Source of the DNA: an uncultured bacterium
GTDB lineage: Bacteria; Verrucomicrobiota; Kiritimatiellia; RFP12; UBA1067
Length of the DNA: 64,000 bases
Assembly (NCBI GenBank): GCA_902800055.1
Contig: CADCCW010000006.1
Coordinates: 1-64,000 of the forward strand
Reading direction: 5' to 3'
This document shows, one piece after another, positions 8,125 to 15,645 of this stretch. The notes beneath the pieces were generated by a model. The model worked only from the letters and a program-made list of their open reading frames with translations, had not been told where the DNA came from and searched no databases. Made by a program: the position numbers and the translations under genes. Every line of letters begins with the position of its first letter. Position 1 is the stretch's first letter.

Positions 8125-9327
8125 TCACGCCGCCCTGGGCAGCTCCCAGGCGAGCGCACGGCAGACCCTGAGCGACCGGAAGCCCGGCCTCGGGAACCGG
8201 GCGGGCAGCATGCTCGCAATCCGCTCGCCGAACGCCGCGGTGCGGCCGATGTAGGCGCCGCTGCGGAATATCCAGAGCCGCGTACGTATCGTCTGCGAGG
8301 CGCGCACCTCGGGCGACCTGCGGCAATCTCCGCCGGTTGACCCGCGCGAGCGCGCGCTGGCATGACCTCCATCGCGAGGCTCCTTCTCGACAAGGCCTGC
8401 GAGCGTACGCTCGTCGAGTCCGTCCGGCAGTTCGTCAGCGAACACCGCCTCCATCCGCCGCCGCGCCTCCGGCCACGGGACGCCCAGCATCCTCGAGTAC
8501 ATGGCGCGCGCGGACTCTCCGTCCGCGCCCCGGTCCGTGCAGGCGAGGCCGAAGCTGCCCCAGCGCCAGGCGGACGGCGACGCGGCGATGCCAGCCTTCA
8601 CGGGGTTGTAGTCGATGTAGCCGGCGACCACCGCCAAAACCGCCGCGGAGTCCTCCACGAGGCCGCTGTAGAACCTGCCCTGCCAGAGGCAGCCGGAGTG
8701 CCCGGTCTCCTCGTTGTAGCGCACGGCGATCCGCTCGGAGAGCGTCTTCACGAACTGCGAGAGGTTGTACATGCGCCGGCAGAGGCGCTCCTTCTCCTCG
8801 TCCGCGGCGCGGCCGCAGCCCAACGCGCGCAGCCGCCTCCACCGCTCTGCCGCGGACTTCGCCGCCCGGGGGCCGCGGAGGAAGGCGAGGCGTTCGGCCA
8901 TCTCGTCGTCGGGAAGCGCGAAGCCGACCGGCGGGCGGGACGCTCGGGGACTGTCCCCGTGAGCAGAGCTGGCGGGACTGTCCCCGGAGGATGGAAATGG
9001 TGCGGTGACTCGGGGACTGTCCCCAGGGGTCCAGACCGGGACCTGGATTTCCGGCGGGCGCATGCCGAAGGCGTGGGCAGCCGGCTCCTCGCCGGGCGCG
9101 AGCCAGTAGCGCTCGGGCACGCGCGGGACATGGACGAGCAGGTGGAGGTGGTTGTCCATCACGCAGTACGAGTAGACCTCCACGCCGCTGAAGCGCGCGA
9201 CGTCGCGGATCCAGCCGCAGATGCGGTCCTTGACGCGCTCGTCCATCAGCAGCATTGCGCGGTGCGCAATGCGCGCGGTCACGTGGTAGATCCCGTCCGG
9301 GACCGTAACCCTGTTCTTCCTTGCCAT
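8125..9327 (-). CDS. REP-associated tyrosine transposase (RAYT1, Y1/HUH superfamily)
   Basis: A single-strand-specific HUH endonuclease of the IS200/IS605-related family that acts on REP hairpins. PDGIYHVTARIAHRAMLL at the start, and VYSYCVMDNHLHLLVHVP (about residues 49-66), supply the strand and the His-x-His metal site. The catalytic Tyr should lie in the VKTLSERIAVRYNEETGHSG region. LWQGRFYSGLVED and YIDYNPVKAG are standard RAYT motifs. At about 400 residues it is longer than common RAYTs. Between about residues 100 and 130 three of its own REP palindromes are translated in frame (peptide pieces PGDSPR, SGDSPA, HGDSPR). The start at 9327 has a GGAG site 8 bases upstream. The C-terminal about 130 residues (FADELPDGLDERTLAGLVEK onward) look like an extra, DnaA-like helical domain. 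Confidence 0.88.
   Translation of the reverse strand: MARKNRVTVPDGIYHVTARIAHRAMLLMDERVKDRICGWIRDVARFSGVEVYSYCVMDNHLHLLVHVPRVPERYWLAPGEEPAAHAFGMRPPEIQVPVWTPGDSPRVTAPFPSSGDSPASSAHGDSPRASRPPVGFALPDDEMAERLAFLRGPRAAKSAAERWRRLRALGCGRAADEEKERLCRRMYNLSQFVKTLSERIAVRYNEETGHSGCLWQGRFYSGLVEDSAAVLAVVAGYIDYNPVKAGIAASPSAWRWGSFGLACTDRGADGESARAMYSRMLGVPWPEARRRMEAVFADELPDGLDERTLAGLVEKEPRDGGHASARSRGSTGGDCRRSPEVRASQTIRTRLWIFRSGAYIGRTAAFGERIASMLPARFPRPGFRSLRVCRALAWELPRAA
8946..9024. repeat. Three REP family 1 palindromes inside the RAYT1 reading frame
   Basis: GGGGACTGTCCCC occurs at 8946-8958, GGGACTGTCCCC at 8974-8985 and GGGGACTGTCCCC at 9012-9024. All three are in the same orientation, and the reading frame stays open through them. 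They fall in the poorly conserved linker after the HUH motif region. Confidence 0.9.
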
Positions 9328-9435
9328 TGAGTGTTCTCCTTTGTCGTATTCGACATCCCGGCAGGGCATGCCGCGCACCGCGCGCGGCGACCAGACCCCT
9401 TCGGAACAGGAGAATAATAGCATATTCCGGAAAAT

Positions 9436-9505
9436 CGAACCTTAATGGAACCTTAAGCGAATCTAAATTCATCTTTAGATTCAATTAAGACTCCATTAAG
9501 GTTCG
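9436..9505. repeat. 70-bp near-perfect palindrome between RAYT1 and the toxin-antitoxin pair
   Basis: Arms of 32 bases (9436-9467 and 9474-9505) flank a 6-base centre. They pair at 28 of 32 positions, and the mismatches are partly G-U compatible. The outer 14 bases (beginning CGAACCTTAATGGA) and the inner 9 (GAATCTAAA) are perfect. It lies about 110 bp upstream of the RAYT1 start and is AT-rich, unlike the GC-rich REP1 units. It could be a strong hairpin in RNA, a cruciform in DNA, or a small non-autonomous element. Confidence 0.85.
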
Positions 9506-9552
9506 CAGAGCGACAAAAACCCTGGACCAGACTGGAATCAGGCCTGGGCAAC

Positions 9553-9655
9553 GGGGACAGTCCCCATAAAACAAGGTGGTCTGTCCCCAAAAACACGGGG
9601 GACTGTCACATGTACAGGGACAGACCCCCACATGTACGGGGACAGACCCCAGCGG
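9553..9655. repeat. Divergent REP family 1 cluster upstream of the toxin-antitoxin operon
   Basis: GGGGACAGTCCCC at 9553-9565 is followed by partly degraded relatives: GTCTGTCCCC near 9579, GGGGACTGTC at 9597-9606, and two GGGACAGACCCC units near 9617 and 9638. The last two are each preceded by ACATGTAC and form a 22-bp direct repeat. The change GTCCCC to GACCCC breaks the simple palindrome within a unit but is shared by neighbouring units. Confidence 0.75.
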
Positions 9656-9726
9656 TGATACAAAGGTGAATTCATAGAGCGAACTGGATATATTACACTT
9701 TCCACATTGATTTTCATTACAGAATT

Positions 9727-9743
9727 TGGTAAACTATTCACCA
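9727..9743. promoter_or_regulatory. 17-bp inverted repeat, likely autoregulatory operator of the toxin-antitoxin genes
   Basis: TGGTAAACTATTCACCA is an inverted repeat with one mismatched pair, 18 bp before the antitoxin ATG. Antitoxins of the YefM/Phd fold usually bind such sites over their own promoter. The surrounding 9670-9740 stretch is AT-rich and contains possible -10 sequences (TATATTACA near 9687). Confidence 0.5.
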
Positions 9744-9761
9744 AACAATCAAAGGAGCATT

Positions 9762-10049
9762 ATGCCACCAGTCAATTATGCCGAGGACATCGTACCGCTT
9801 TCTTCTTTCCGTTCTGACGTGACGCGCCTTATGTCGCAGACGAGGCAGACGCACCGGCCAATCGTCGTGACGCAGAACGGACGTGCAGCCAATGTCTTTC
9901 TTGACGTCGGCGACTACCAAAAGCTCATCGACAAACTCGACTTGTTGATGGACATCCATAAGGGCGAACAGGATATCACCGCAGGAGATGTCCATTCCAC
10001 TGACGATGTCCGCCGAGCCATAGCCGCTGACCTTGGGGTGTCTGTCTGA
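9762..10049 (+). CDS. YefM/Phd-family antitoxin
   Basis: A 95-residue protein that would bind and neutralise the toxin encoded next to it and repress the operon. The N-terminal part (IVPLSSFRSDVTRLMSQTRQTHRPIVVTQNGRAANVFLDVGDY) is the standard YefM/Phd DNA-binding fold, with VTQNGR as the conserved turn. The acidic C-terminal part is the expected toxin-binding tail. The ATG at 9762 follows an AAAGGAG site. Its stop overlaps the toxin start (TGATG), the usual coupling in such pairs. Confidence 0.9.
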   Translation: MPPVNYAEDIVPLSSFRSDVTRLMSQTRQTHRPIVVTQNGRAANVFLDVGDYQKLIDKLDLLMDIHKGEQDITAGDVHSTDDVRRAIAADLGVSV

Positions 10050-10381
10050 TGGCAACGGTCAAGTGGTCGGATCATGCGCTAGAGCGCATGCGGGAGCAGA
10101 CTCGGTATATCGCCGAGCAGGCGTGCTCAGCCGAAATCGCATGGAACTGGGCAAACGACATATTCGCCGAGGCGGACAGATTGGCCGACTTTCCAAATAT
10201 GGGACATCGGCTGCCCGAATTTCCGGACGCGCCGTATCTTGAGCTGCTCGTCCGCAAGAACTTTCGTCTCATCTATCGCAAGACCGACGAGATGTGCTAC
10301 ATCGTCACGGTCCGGCGGTGCAGTATGCTTCTCGACGACAACGCAATGTCGGAATTGGGCTCTGTCGTATCAGTGCGATAG
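10049..10381 (+). CDS. RelE/ParE-family toxin
   Basis: A 110-residue toxin of the RelE/ParE fold: VKWSDHALERMREQTRYIAEQ, FAEADRLADFPNMGHRLPEF and ELLVRKNFRLIYRKTDEMCYIVTVRRCSMLL match the helical start and central sheet of the family. RelE members cut mRNA on the ribosome, while ParE members poison gyrase; sequence alone does not decide here. The stop codon (10379-10381) shares its last base with the first base of a REP1 copy, so the gene ends exactly at a repeat cluster. Confidence 0.88.
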   Translation: MATVKWSDHALERMREQTRYIAEQACSAEIAWNWANDIFAEADRLADFPNMGHRLPEFPDAPYLELLVRKNFRLIYRKTDEMCYIVTVRRCSMLLDDNAMSELGSVVSVR

Positions 10382-10447
10382 GGACAGTCCCCAAAGATGA
10401 TAGGGACTGTCCCCAGGATCAATAATGGGACAACGAGGACTGTCCCC
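10381..10447. repeat. REP family 1 cluster abutting the toxin gene
   Basis: GGGACAGTCCCC at 10381-10392, GGGACTGTCCCC at 10403-10414 and a GGACTGTCCCC unit ending at 10447 follow the toxin stop directly. A shorter TTGTCCCC lies just beyond, next to a repeated CGAATAATT. Together with the 9553-9655 cluster, REPs bracket the toxin-antitoxin operon. Confidence 0.85.
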
Positions 10448-10471
10448 TCGAATAATTGTCCCCACGAATAA

Positions 10472-11425
10472 TTATAATTCTAACAACAACAAATCTGATA
10501 TGTTCTTGTTGGCTTCGGAAACCAGTTCGTGCAATTTCCAACGACGCAGGCCATCGCAACGAACAAAAAGACGATAGTACTTGAGCGCAAGATTGACGTC
10601 TCCTGTTCCCTTCTCAAACCGGGCTGCTTCCATCATCAATCCAGAAGCAAACCACTTGTCCATCTTCTCGTCTGCAATCACACAATTGACGATCTTGGCA
10701 TAAAGCCCCTTCGCCTTCCCCAAATCCCCCTGCCGTGCATACAATTTAGCCGCCTTGCTCATTGCAATGCAATCATTTGGATTGTCTTCGATCTGTTTCA
10801 GATACATTGCGATCCTATTTGTATTAGCGGTCGCGGATCCACTTTCATCTACCGTCCCTGAAACTTCAGGCAACATCATGGTCTCATTCACATTTGTCTT
10901 TGACGTTGCAGAAGAATCAACAGTCTCAACAGGTTTCCGAGCCGTTGTCTCTGCTTCAATCCGTCCTCCTTCGACGCCGCCGGCATCTCCAGACTTTGCC
11001 ATCCCCCCCTGTGGCGAGCATCCTGACTGCTGGGCAGATCTGAAGACATTTTTCTTTGCAACAAACAACACTACCCTGCGCATTTCCCCATCTGGATATT
11101 CATATAGCTTAGTCACGCCTGACAACCGTACAGAATCAGTGTCTGAATCTTTTTTCAAGAACTTTAGCAAGCTTGCTTTTGCGTCAAGAACCGCTTCTTG
11201 ATAAAGTTCCGAATCGTTTTCCGCCATCTCACCATCGAAGCAGCGTTCGGCCTCGCCGTTAAACACATATCCCAATTCGCCACCAACAGAGTACTCAAGC
11301 ACATTCCCTGGAACAAATATCGCCGGATGATTTTTCCTAGCAGCATTAAGGTCACCAAGCTCATTAATTGCGAATGCCGCCATACATAGGCAAACAACAA
11401 CTGGGATAAGCGTCAGTAGTTTCAT
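10472..11425 (-). CDS. Exported protein with a TPR-like C-terminus, last gene of the envelope cluster
   Basis: The 317-residue product starts with a signal peptide (MKLLTLIPVVVCLCMAAFA). A segment near residues 65-110 (SELYQEAVLDAKASLLKFLKKD) resembles the ARREAEMRAKANLSKFLKE block of the next two genes. A low-complexity Thr/Ser/Glu linker follows. The C-terminal about 110 residues (NPNDCIAMSKAAKLYARQGDLGKAKGLYAKIV, then ALKYYRLFVRCDGL) read as TPR helices. It is separated from its upstream neighbour by a strong hairpin at 11491-11526, so it may be transcribed separately or at lower level. I cannot assign a function. The shared block suggests a role with the neighbouring LPP20-like proteins. 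Confidence 0.75.
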   Translation of the reverse strand: MKLLTLIPVVVCLCMAAFAINELGDLNAARKNHPAIFVPGNVLEYSVGGELGYVFNGEAERCFDGEMAENDSELYQEAVLDAKASLLKFLKKDSDTDSVRLSGVTKLYEYPDGEMRRVVLFVAKKNVFRSAQQSGCSPQGGMAKSGDAGGVEGGRIEAETTARKPVETVDSSATSKTNVNETMMLPEVSGTVDESGSATANTNRIAMYLKQIEDNPNDCIAMSKAAKLYARQGDLGKAKGLYAKIVNCVIADEKMDKWFASGLMMEAARFEKGTGDVNLALKYYRLFVRCDGLRRWKLHELVSEANKNISDLLLLEL

Positions 11426-11490
11426 ATCGTACTTCTCAAGTGACGTAATTCACATGTCGGAGATACTCTACGGCCACCCTTGTGGCATTC

Positions 11491-11526
11491 AAAGCGGCGG
11501 CGGCATTATGAGGCCGCCGCCGCTTT
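11491..11526 (-). terminator. GC-rich hairpin between two envelope-cluster genes, likely terminator
   Basis: Arms AAAGCGGCGGCGG (11491-11503) and CCGCCGCCGCTTT (11514-11526) pair perfectly over 13 bp. On the minus strand the hairpin follows the stop of the gene at 11543 and ends in a short T run. The T tract is weak, so it may attenuate rather than stop transcription. Confidence 0.6.
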
Positions 11527-11542
11527 GATCAGACTTTACACA

Positions 11543-12211
11543 TCAGAAATCAGTGTCTGCCACGCGAGTGCTCGCATTATTAGGCTGCGCCGGCGCCGCG
11601 GGAGCGGCAGCACCACCACCGGTGGGGGCATCACGGCCCTGCAGGCTCTGATTAATGCCCTGGGCAACCTTCTTTGCAGCCGCAAGCGTCTTGGAACTAA
11701 TGCCAACGGTCACCTGTATCTCGCCGCCGTTGCCGCGTGGAACCTTCTGGTCCTTTAGCGTGATGACGCCGGTGAGAATCGCTTCGGATTGATTTCGAAT
11801 TGACTCAGTGGCAATTTTCACCGACTCCTTGCTCACCGCCACCTTCTGAACCTGTCCATCCGAAGTCATCGACTTGGACTTTTTGGAAACCTCATCAAGC
11901 CCTTCAGCCGAAGAAACCTTCTCCTTGAGGAACTTTGAGAGATTTGCCTTGGCACGCATCGTGCCGTCGCGGCGAGCATCCTTGATGTCATCGGGGTCGT
12001 TGAAGTCATACGTTCCGGTTCCGCGCGCAAAAATCTGGAACGTGCCGTCGGGCTTAAGCGTTATTGCCACACCATCGGGCTGATCCAACTCTGCCTGGAC
12101 ATCCGCATTTGCGGCGTTCGCTTGTAGCTGGGGATCCTGAGCAGCCTGTCCGAAGACTGCATTTTGAGCGAACAGCGAAGCACACACCGCCGCGATCATG
12201 AGTTTTTTCAT
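11543..12211 (-). CDS. Exported LPP20-like protein (short paralogue)
   Basis: A 222-residue secreted protein: signal peptide MKKLMIAAVCASLFAQNAVFG, then DGVAITLKPDGTFQIFARGTGTYDFNDPDDIKDARRDGTMRAK and a long helical stretch (SKFLKEKVSSAEGLDEVSKK). It is closely related along its whole length to the N-terminal half of the next protein (12271-13800), including the DFNDPDDIKDAR motif and the GVISSK/GVSSKT stretch. The layout (pre-helix sheet, ARxxAxxRAK helix) resembles LPP20/LpoB-type periplasmic domains, which is an analogy from memory. The C-terminus is Ala/Pro/Gly-rich. It probably faces the periplasm as a partner or regulator of the longer paralogue. Confidence 0.75.
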   Translation of the reverse strand: MKKLMIAAVCASLFAQNAVFGQAAQDPQLQANAANADVQAELDQPDGVAITLKPDGTFQIFARGTGTYDFNDPDDIKDARRDGTMRAKANLSKFLKEKVSSAEGLDEVSKKSKSMTSDGQVQKVAVSKESVKIATESIRNQSEAILTGVITLKDQKVPRGNGGEIQVTVGISSKTLAAAKKVAQGINQSLQGRDAPTGGGAAAPAAPAQPNNASTRVADTDF

Positions 12212-12270
12212 TTTTCCTCCTTTTAGGGTTTTTAGGTTGTTTTTAGGTTATTGATTGTTCCAAACATGGT

Positions 12271-13800
12271 TTATTTCGACGCGAACCATTGCTCAATGGT
12301 ATCCGAGAGCTTGCCAAGGGCAGCCGCAAGGACATCGGCGTCCGCATCCTCCGAAACAAGCTCAGAGATTTCCTCGTTGTCGAGCTTCAGCTGAACAGGC
12401 GCGGTCTTTAGAACCTGCCCCGTTCTCGCATCCGTCAACGTTACGTTAAGCTTGATAATGACCTTGTAACATGGCCCGAACTTCTTCGTCACCTTGTTCA
12501 TGTCAAGCTTTTTCGTCGTCTCGATCTGGGAGATCTCGGTCTCAAGTTTGTAGTCCGGCGTAAGGCCCTGCCCGGCCTGCATCAGTTCTGATGCGTTCGC
12601 AAGGCCAGCTGCGACCATCGCATCGGTCGTCGCTTTGTTCTCAATAACCGCGCCAAGGGATTTGTCAGTGAGGATGAGAAACTTGTTCGCCCTCGCCATT
12701 CCGTTCGGGAGCGCAAATTCAATCTCGCGTGCAACATCCCCGCCCGACTTCGTGCACTTGGGCCCGAAATAGAACTTGCCTGCACGATCCGCCAATTTCA
12801 TCGTCGGCTTAGAAATCATGAGCGCCTTTGTTCCTCCGGCACGGGGATTGACGATGTAGGCATAGACCGTCGCCTCCTGATTGCCGTCCTTGGGCACAAC
12901 CCGAATCACGCGATACTCGCGTACGAAGCCCGCCGTCTTTGTGAGTGTCGAAGACTGCGACTCCTTCGTTGTCGATTTCGCCGTTGCGCTCAACTCTTTG
13001 CCAAGGATGTTTGCGTTGGTCTTGATCTTCTTCATGCGCTCGCTCATGCGCTCATCATTCTGAAGCATCTGACCATAAACCTGCGAGATCCCCTCGACCA
13101 GTGCCTGCTGCACGGCATCTTTGCGCTCAGACCCGACGCCTATACAGACAATCCATCCATCAGGAACCGGCGGAAGTCCATCTGGCGCGGCAGTATTTGA
13201 CACCATCGCGCCTCCAGAGGCACCCGCGTCAGCCGAAGTCGACGCGGACGATCCGGCACCCGCTCCGCTCGAGGACGAACCTGACATGTCAATCGCCGCA
13301 GCCTTTGCCGCCGCAGTTGTCTTGGAACTGACGCCGACCATAACCTTGTAGACGCCACTATCCTTCCCCGGCGTGGGAATCTTGGCGTCCTGGAGGACGA
13401 CAACGCCGGTAAGGAGCGCCGAAGCAGAGTTCCTAATCGACTCCATTGCCGTCTTCACGCTAGTCTTCGAGACGCTCGTCGACTGCGTCTGACCGTCGGA
13501 GGACACGCTCTTCACCTTCTTTGACGCCTCGGCCATTCCCTCTTCAGACGCGATGTCTTCCTTGAGGAATTTGGCGATGGCGGCTTTCGCCCGCATTTCC
13601 GCCTCTTTTCGAGCATCCTTGATGTCGTCAGGATCGTTGAAGTCATAGACTCCAGTACCAACCGCCGTGATTTGATACCCCCCGTCAGGGAACAGCTTGA
13701 TCGCAGCCCCGTCAGGTGCATCCTTGATGTCCTGGCCAGCCGCAAAAGCACTGCCTGCAACGGCAAATGCCATGCCTAACAAGTACAATCTAACATTCAT
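12271..13800 (-). CDS. Exported two-domain LPP20/LpoB-like protein (long paralogue)
   Basis: Residues 1-20 are a signal peptide (MNVRLYLLGMAFAVAGSAFA). Residues about 25-175 repeat the domain of the 11543-12211 gene (DFNDPDDIKDARKEAEMRAKAAIAKFLKED). A Ser/Ala/Gly linker at about 180-205 leads to a C-terminal domain of about 300 residues. That domain carries VCIGVGSERKDAVQQALVEGISQVYG (a second LPP20-like motif) and a later TDARTGQVLKTAPVQLKLD, like CsgG/LpoB-type sheets that assemble at the outer membrane. The start at 13800 follows AAAGGAG; the longer open frame is rejected because it lacks a signal. Without a lipobox it is likely periplasmic. A role in outer-membrane or peptidoglycan assembly is inference. 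Confidence 0.78.
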   Translation of the reverse strand: MNVRLYLLGMAFAVAGSAFAAGQDIKDAPDGAAIKLFPDGGYQITAVGTGVYDFNDPDDIKDARKEAEMRAKAAIAKFLKEDIASEEGMAEASKKVKSVSSDGQTQSTSVSKTSVKTAMESIRNSASALLTGVVVLQDAKIPTPGKDSGVYKVMVGVSSKTTAAAKAAAIDMSGSSSSGAGAGSSASTSADAGASGGAMVSNTAAPDGLPPVPDGWIVCIGVGSERKDAVQQALVEGISQVYGQMLQNDERMSERMKKIKTNANILGKELSATAKSTTKESQSSTLTKTAGFVREYRVIRVVPKDGNQEATVYAYIVNPRAGGTKALMISKPTMKLADRAGKFYFGPKCTKSGGDVAREIEFALPNGMARANKFLILTDKSLGAVIENKATTDAMVAAGLANASELMQAGQGLTPDYKLETEISQIETTKKLDMNKVTKKFGPCYKVIIKLNVTLTDARTGQVLKTAPVQLKLDNEEISELVSEDADADVLAAALGKLSDTIEQWFASK

Positions 13801-13814
13801 TTCTTCAGCTCCTT

Positions 13815-14255
13815 TCATTGTGCGAGACGCACGCTTAACTTGAATTCGCAGCAGTTGAACTCCGGCGAAATGCCCGTCAAGACGCACTCCTCTCCGGCGC
13901 GGACAAACTTCTTGCTCCACGCGGCATGGTTGACATCCACTACGGGAACGCCGTCTTTTTCCCACTCGAACCTGTACTTTATCATCAGATCCGTGCTAAC
14001 CGTATTCTTGAAACCGGCTTCAACACGTCTATAGCCATCTGCCGTTGTTGAATTCCGGACTGTTGAATGGCGGAACCATGATGCAAACACAGGATCCATG
14101 ATTTCTTGACTCGAGTTCCTATAGACATTCACCATGCCGTTCGGGACCGGTGGAGTGGGCGTAGTAGCTGGCGCGGGAGGGGTCGGGGTCGTACACCCCG
14201 CCACAAGCCCAGCAACAACAACGCAAGCAAATAACAGTCTTGACACGAATTGCAT
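13815..14255 (-). CDS. YcfL-like lipoprotein (DUF1425 type)
   Basis: A 146-residue lipoprotein: MQFVSRLLFACVVVAGLVAGC ends in a lipobox Cys, followed by a Thr/Pro spacer (TTPTPPAPATTPTPPVP). The folded part (MVNVYRNSSQEIMDPVFASWFRHSTVRNSTTADGYRRVEAGFKN) resembles the DUF1425/YcfL family, which in enteric bacteria lies next to lpoB. That pairing also fits the LpoB-like neighbour downstream. KYRFEWEKDGVPV and a late LSVRL strand complete a beta-sandwich. The start at 14255 was chosen for its GAGGAG site 7 bases away and because residues before it would spoil the signal peptide. Confidence 0.7.
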   Translation of the reverse strand: MQFVSRLLFACVVVAGLVAGCTTPTPPAPATTPTPPVPNGMVNVYRNSSQEIMDPVFASWFRHSTVRNSTTADGYRRVEAGFKNTVSTDLMIKYRFEWEKDGVPVVDVNHAAWSKKFVRAGEECVLTGISPEFNCCEFKLSVRLAQ

Positions 14256-14272
14256 ATCTAAACTCCTCTGCA

Positions 14273-15562
14273 TCATTCGGCCGCAACAGTCGGGGTGATC
14301 GTAAGAACCGTACCGTCAGACGAATAGTTCTTCATCGTGTCATCTATCGTGATCCCGACTCCGTCCATAATCTCCATCATCGCCTCGTACGCCCCGTCCT
14401 GATCGGTGATTTCAGCCTTCTTGATGACGGCAGACAGCGAGTCGCCATTCCCCTTGATGTCGGCTTTCTTGCAAAGCCCAGCCTCATCCATCGCATTCTT
14501 GACGTTGATTTTAAGCCGGGTGCGGACCTTCTTGTCGACGCCGGAGAGGTTGACAACAACCGTAATCGGACCCTTCGGTTTGTTCGCGGCGATCTTCATC
14601 GTGTTGCGGATGCTCTTGATTGTCTTGTTGAACTTGTCGGCCGCATCGCCACTCTTCAGCATTTTCGCCGCGGCACGACTAGCACACTCCGCAAAATCAG
14701 CCATAATCATATCTGGCTTTGTGTAGTTAGTTACATCCTTTTGGTCCGCCGAACCCAGTTTCTTTTCCTTCCCGTTGAAATCAACCGCAATGAGTGCCAA
14801 CTGGATGCGAAGGTCGTTGTTTTCCTTTGCCAGCGCCTGGATTTCGTAACGAAGAATGATCGAATTCGGATAGGAATTGCGCAACTTGTCCAGGAACTCC
14901 CGCTCGATGACAAACTCGCCGTCGCCGCGATCGATGTCGTAGTGAACGCCGACAAGCCCTGGGTCGTCCTTCAGGTATTCCTTGAACTGTTCTTCGGTCT
15001 CAAGCGACGGCACGTCATAGCCCAGGTTGTCAAGCATAGTGCCGATCTTCTCCTTGATCCTCGTCTGCAGAATCTCATAGTTCTTGAAGAAATAGTTACC
15101 CAAGGCAGGATCCATTCCGTTCTGGAGCATCACTTTGGCCGGTGGCTTTTCCATCACGAAAATGCGGATCTTCTCGCCGCCGCCAATGGCATTGGGATCG
15201 AAACCCCACTCCTTCAGCTTCCCCTGGAGCGCCTGGACCTTCACTTCAACGGTGAACTCGCCGGTGAACTCGCCGCCCTCAAACTCGACGTCATCCCCCT
15301 CCTCGACATCTTCGGTGACGAAAGACGCATAGTCCGCCTTGGCATCGTCGACCATCTTCGCGTCAATGCCCGGGAAGTTCTTCTGAAGATACTTCTCAAC
15401 CGCCTGCTTCTTGGCATCGACAATGGCCGCCTTTTTCGCCGCACTGCGGACCTGCGCCTGTCCGACGCCCTTGACGTTGATCTCGGCTATGGGGCCATCG
15501 TCCTCCGCACAGGCAGCGAACACCGCCGCCGCCGAAATAACCATCAACATGAGCTTCTTCAT
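14273..15562 (-). CDS. Exported 429-residue protein of unknown function, LPP20-like N-terminus
   Basis: Signal peptide MKKLMLMVISAAAVFAACA (cleaved near DDGPI, possibly lipid-modified at the Cys). INVKGVGQAQVRSAAKKAAIVDAKKQAVEKYLQKN looks like the entry helix of LPP20-type domains. The rest is an alpha/beta protein with DPNAIGGGEKIRIFVMEKPP, a long charged middle and VVVNLSGVDKKVRTRLKINVKN near the end. The last part (IMDGVGITIDDTMKNYSSDGTVLTITPT) is beta-rich. It follows GAGGTAAC at good spacing and lies 18 bp upstream of the YcfL-like gene. I recognise no named family. Its place in a cluster of envelope proteins suggests it works with them in the periplasm. Confidence 0.72.
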   Translation of the reverse strand: MKKLMLMVISAAAVFAACAEDDGPIAEINVKGVGQAQVRSAAKKAAIVDAKKQAVEKYLQKNFPGIDAKMVDDAKADYASFVTEDVEEGDDVEFEGGEFTGEFTVEVKVQALQGKLKEWGFDPNAIGGGEKIRIFVMEKPPAKVMLQNGMDPALGNYFFKNYEILQTRIKEKIGTMLDNLGYDVPSLETEEQFKEYLKDDPGLVGVHYDIDRGDGEFVIEREFLDKLRNSYPNSIILRYEIQALAKENNDLRIQLALIAVDFNGKEKKLGSADQKDVTNYTKPDMIMADFAECASRAAAKMLKSGDAADKFNKTIKSIRNTMKIAANKPKGPITVVVNLSGVDKKVRTRLKINVKNAMDEAGLCKKADIKGNGDSLSAVIKKAEITDQDGAYEAMMEIMDGVGITIDDTMKNYSSDGTVLTITPTVAAE

Positions 15563-15596
15563 TGTTACCTCTTTTCTTTTTGTATTATGGTTTGAT

Positions 15597-15637
15597 GGTC
15601 ATCCGGCGAGGTAAGACTCCCCTATCGCCAGATGACC
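15597..15637 (-). terminator. Hairpin between two envelope-cluster genes, possible attenuator
   Basis: Arms GGTCATCCGGCGA (15597-15609) and TCGCCAGATGACC (15625-15637) pair with one mismatch that is G-U compatible. On the minus strand it follows the stop of the 15646-17274 gene and precedes the next start. No T run follows, so it is more likely an attenuator, a processing site or an mRNA stabiliser than a full terminator. Confidence 0.4.
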
Positions 15638-15645
15638 AATTAAAA

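Noticed and set aside
7812-10447. Insertion sequence with terminal inverted repeats around RAYT1
   Set aside because: The palindromes are short and many, scattered, and there are no target duplications; the REP-RAYT pattern explains them better.
15597-15637. A rho-independent terminator
   Set aside because: The hairpin is good but no T run follows, so it was kept only as a possible attenuator.
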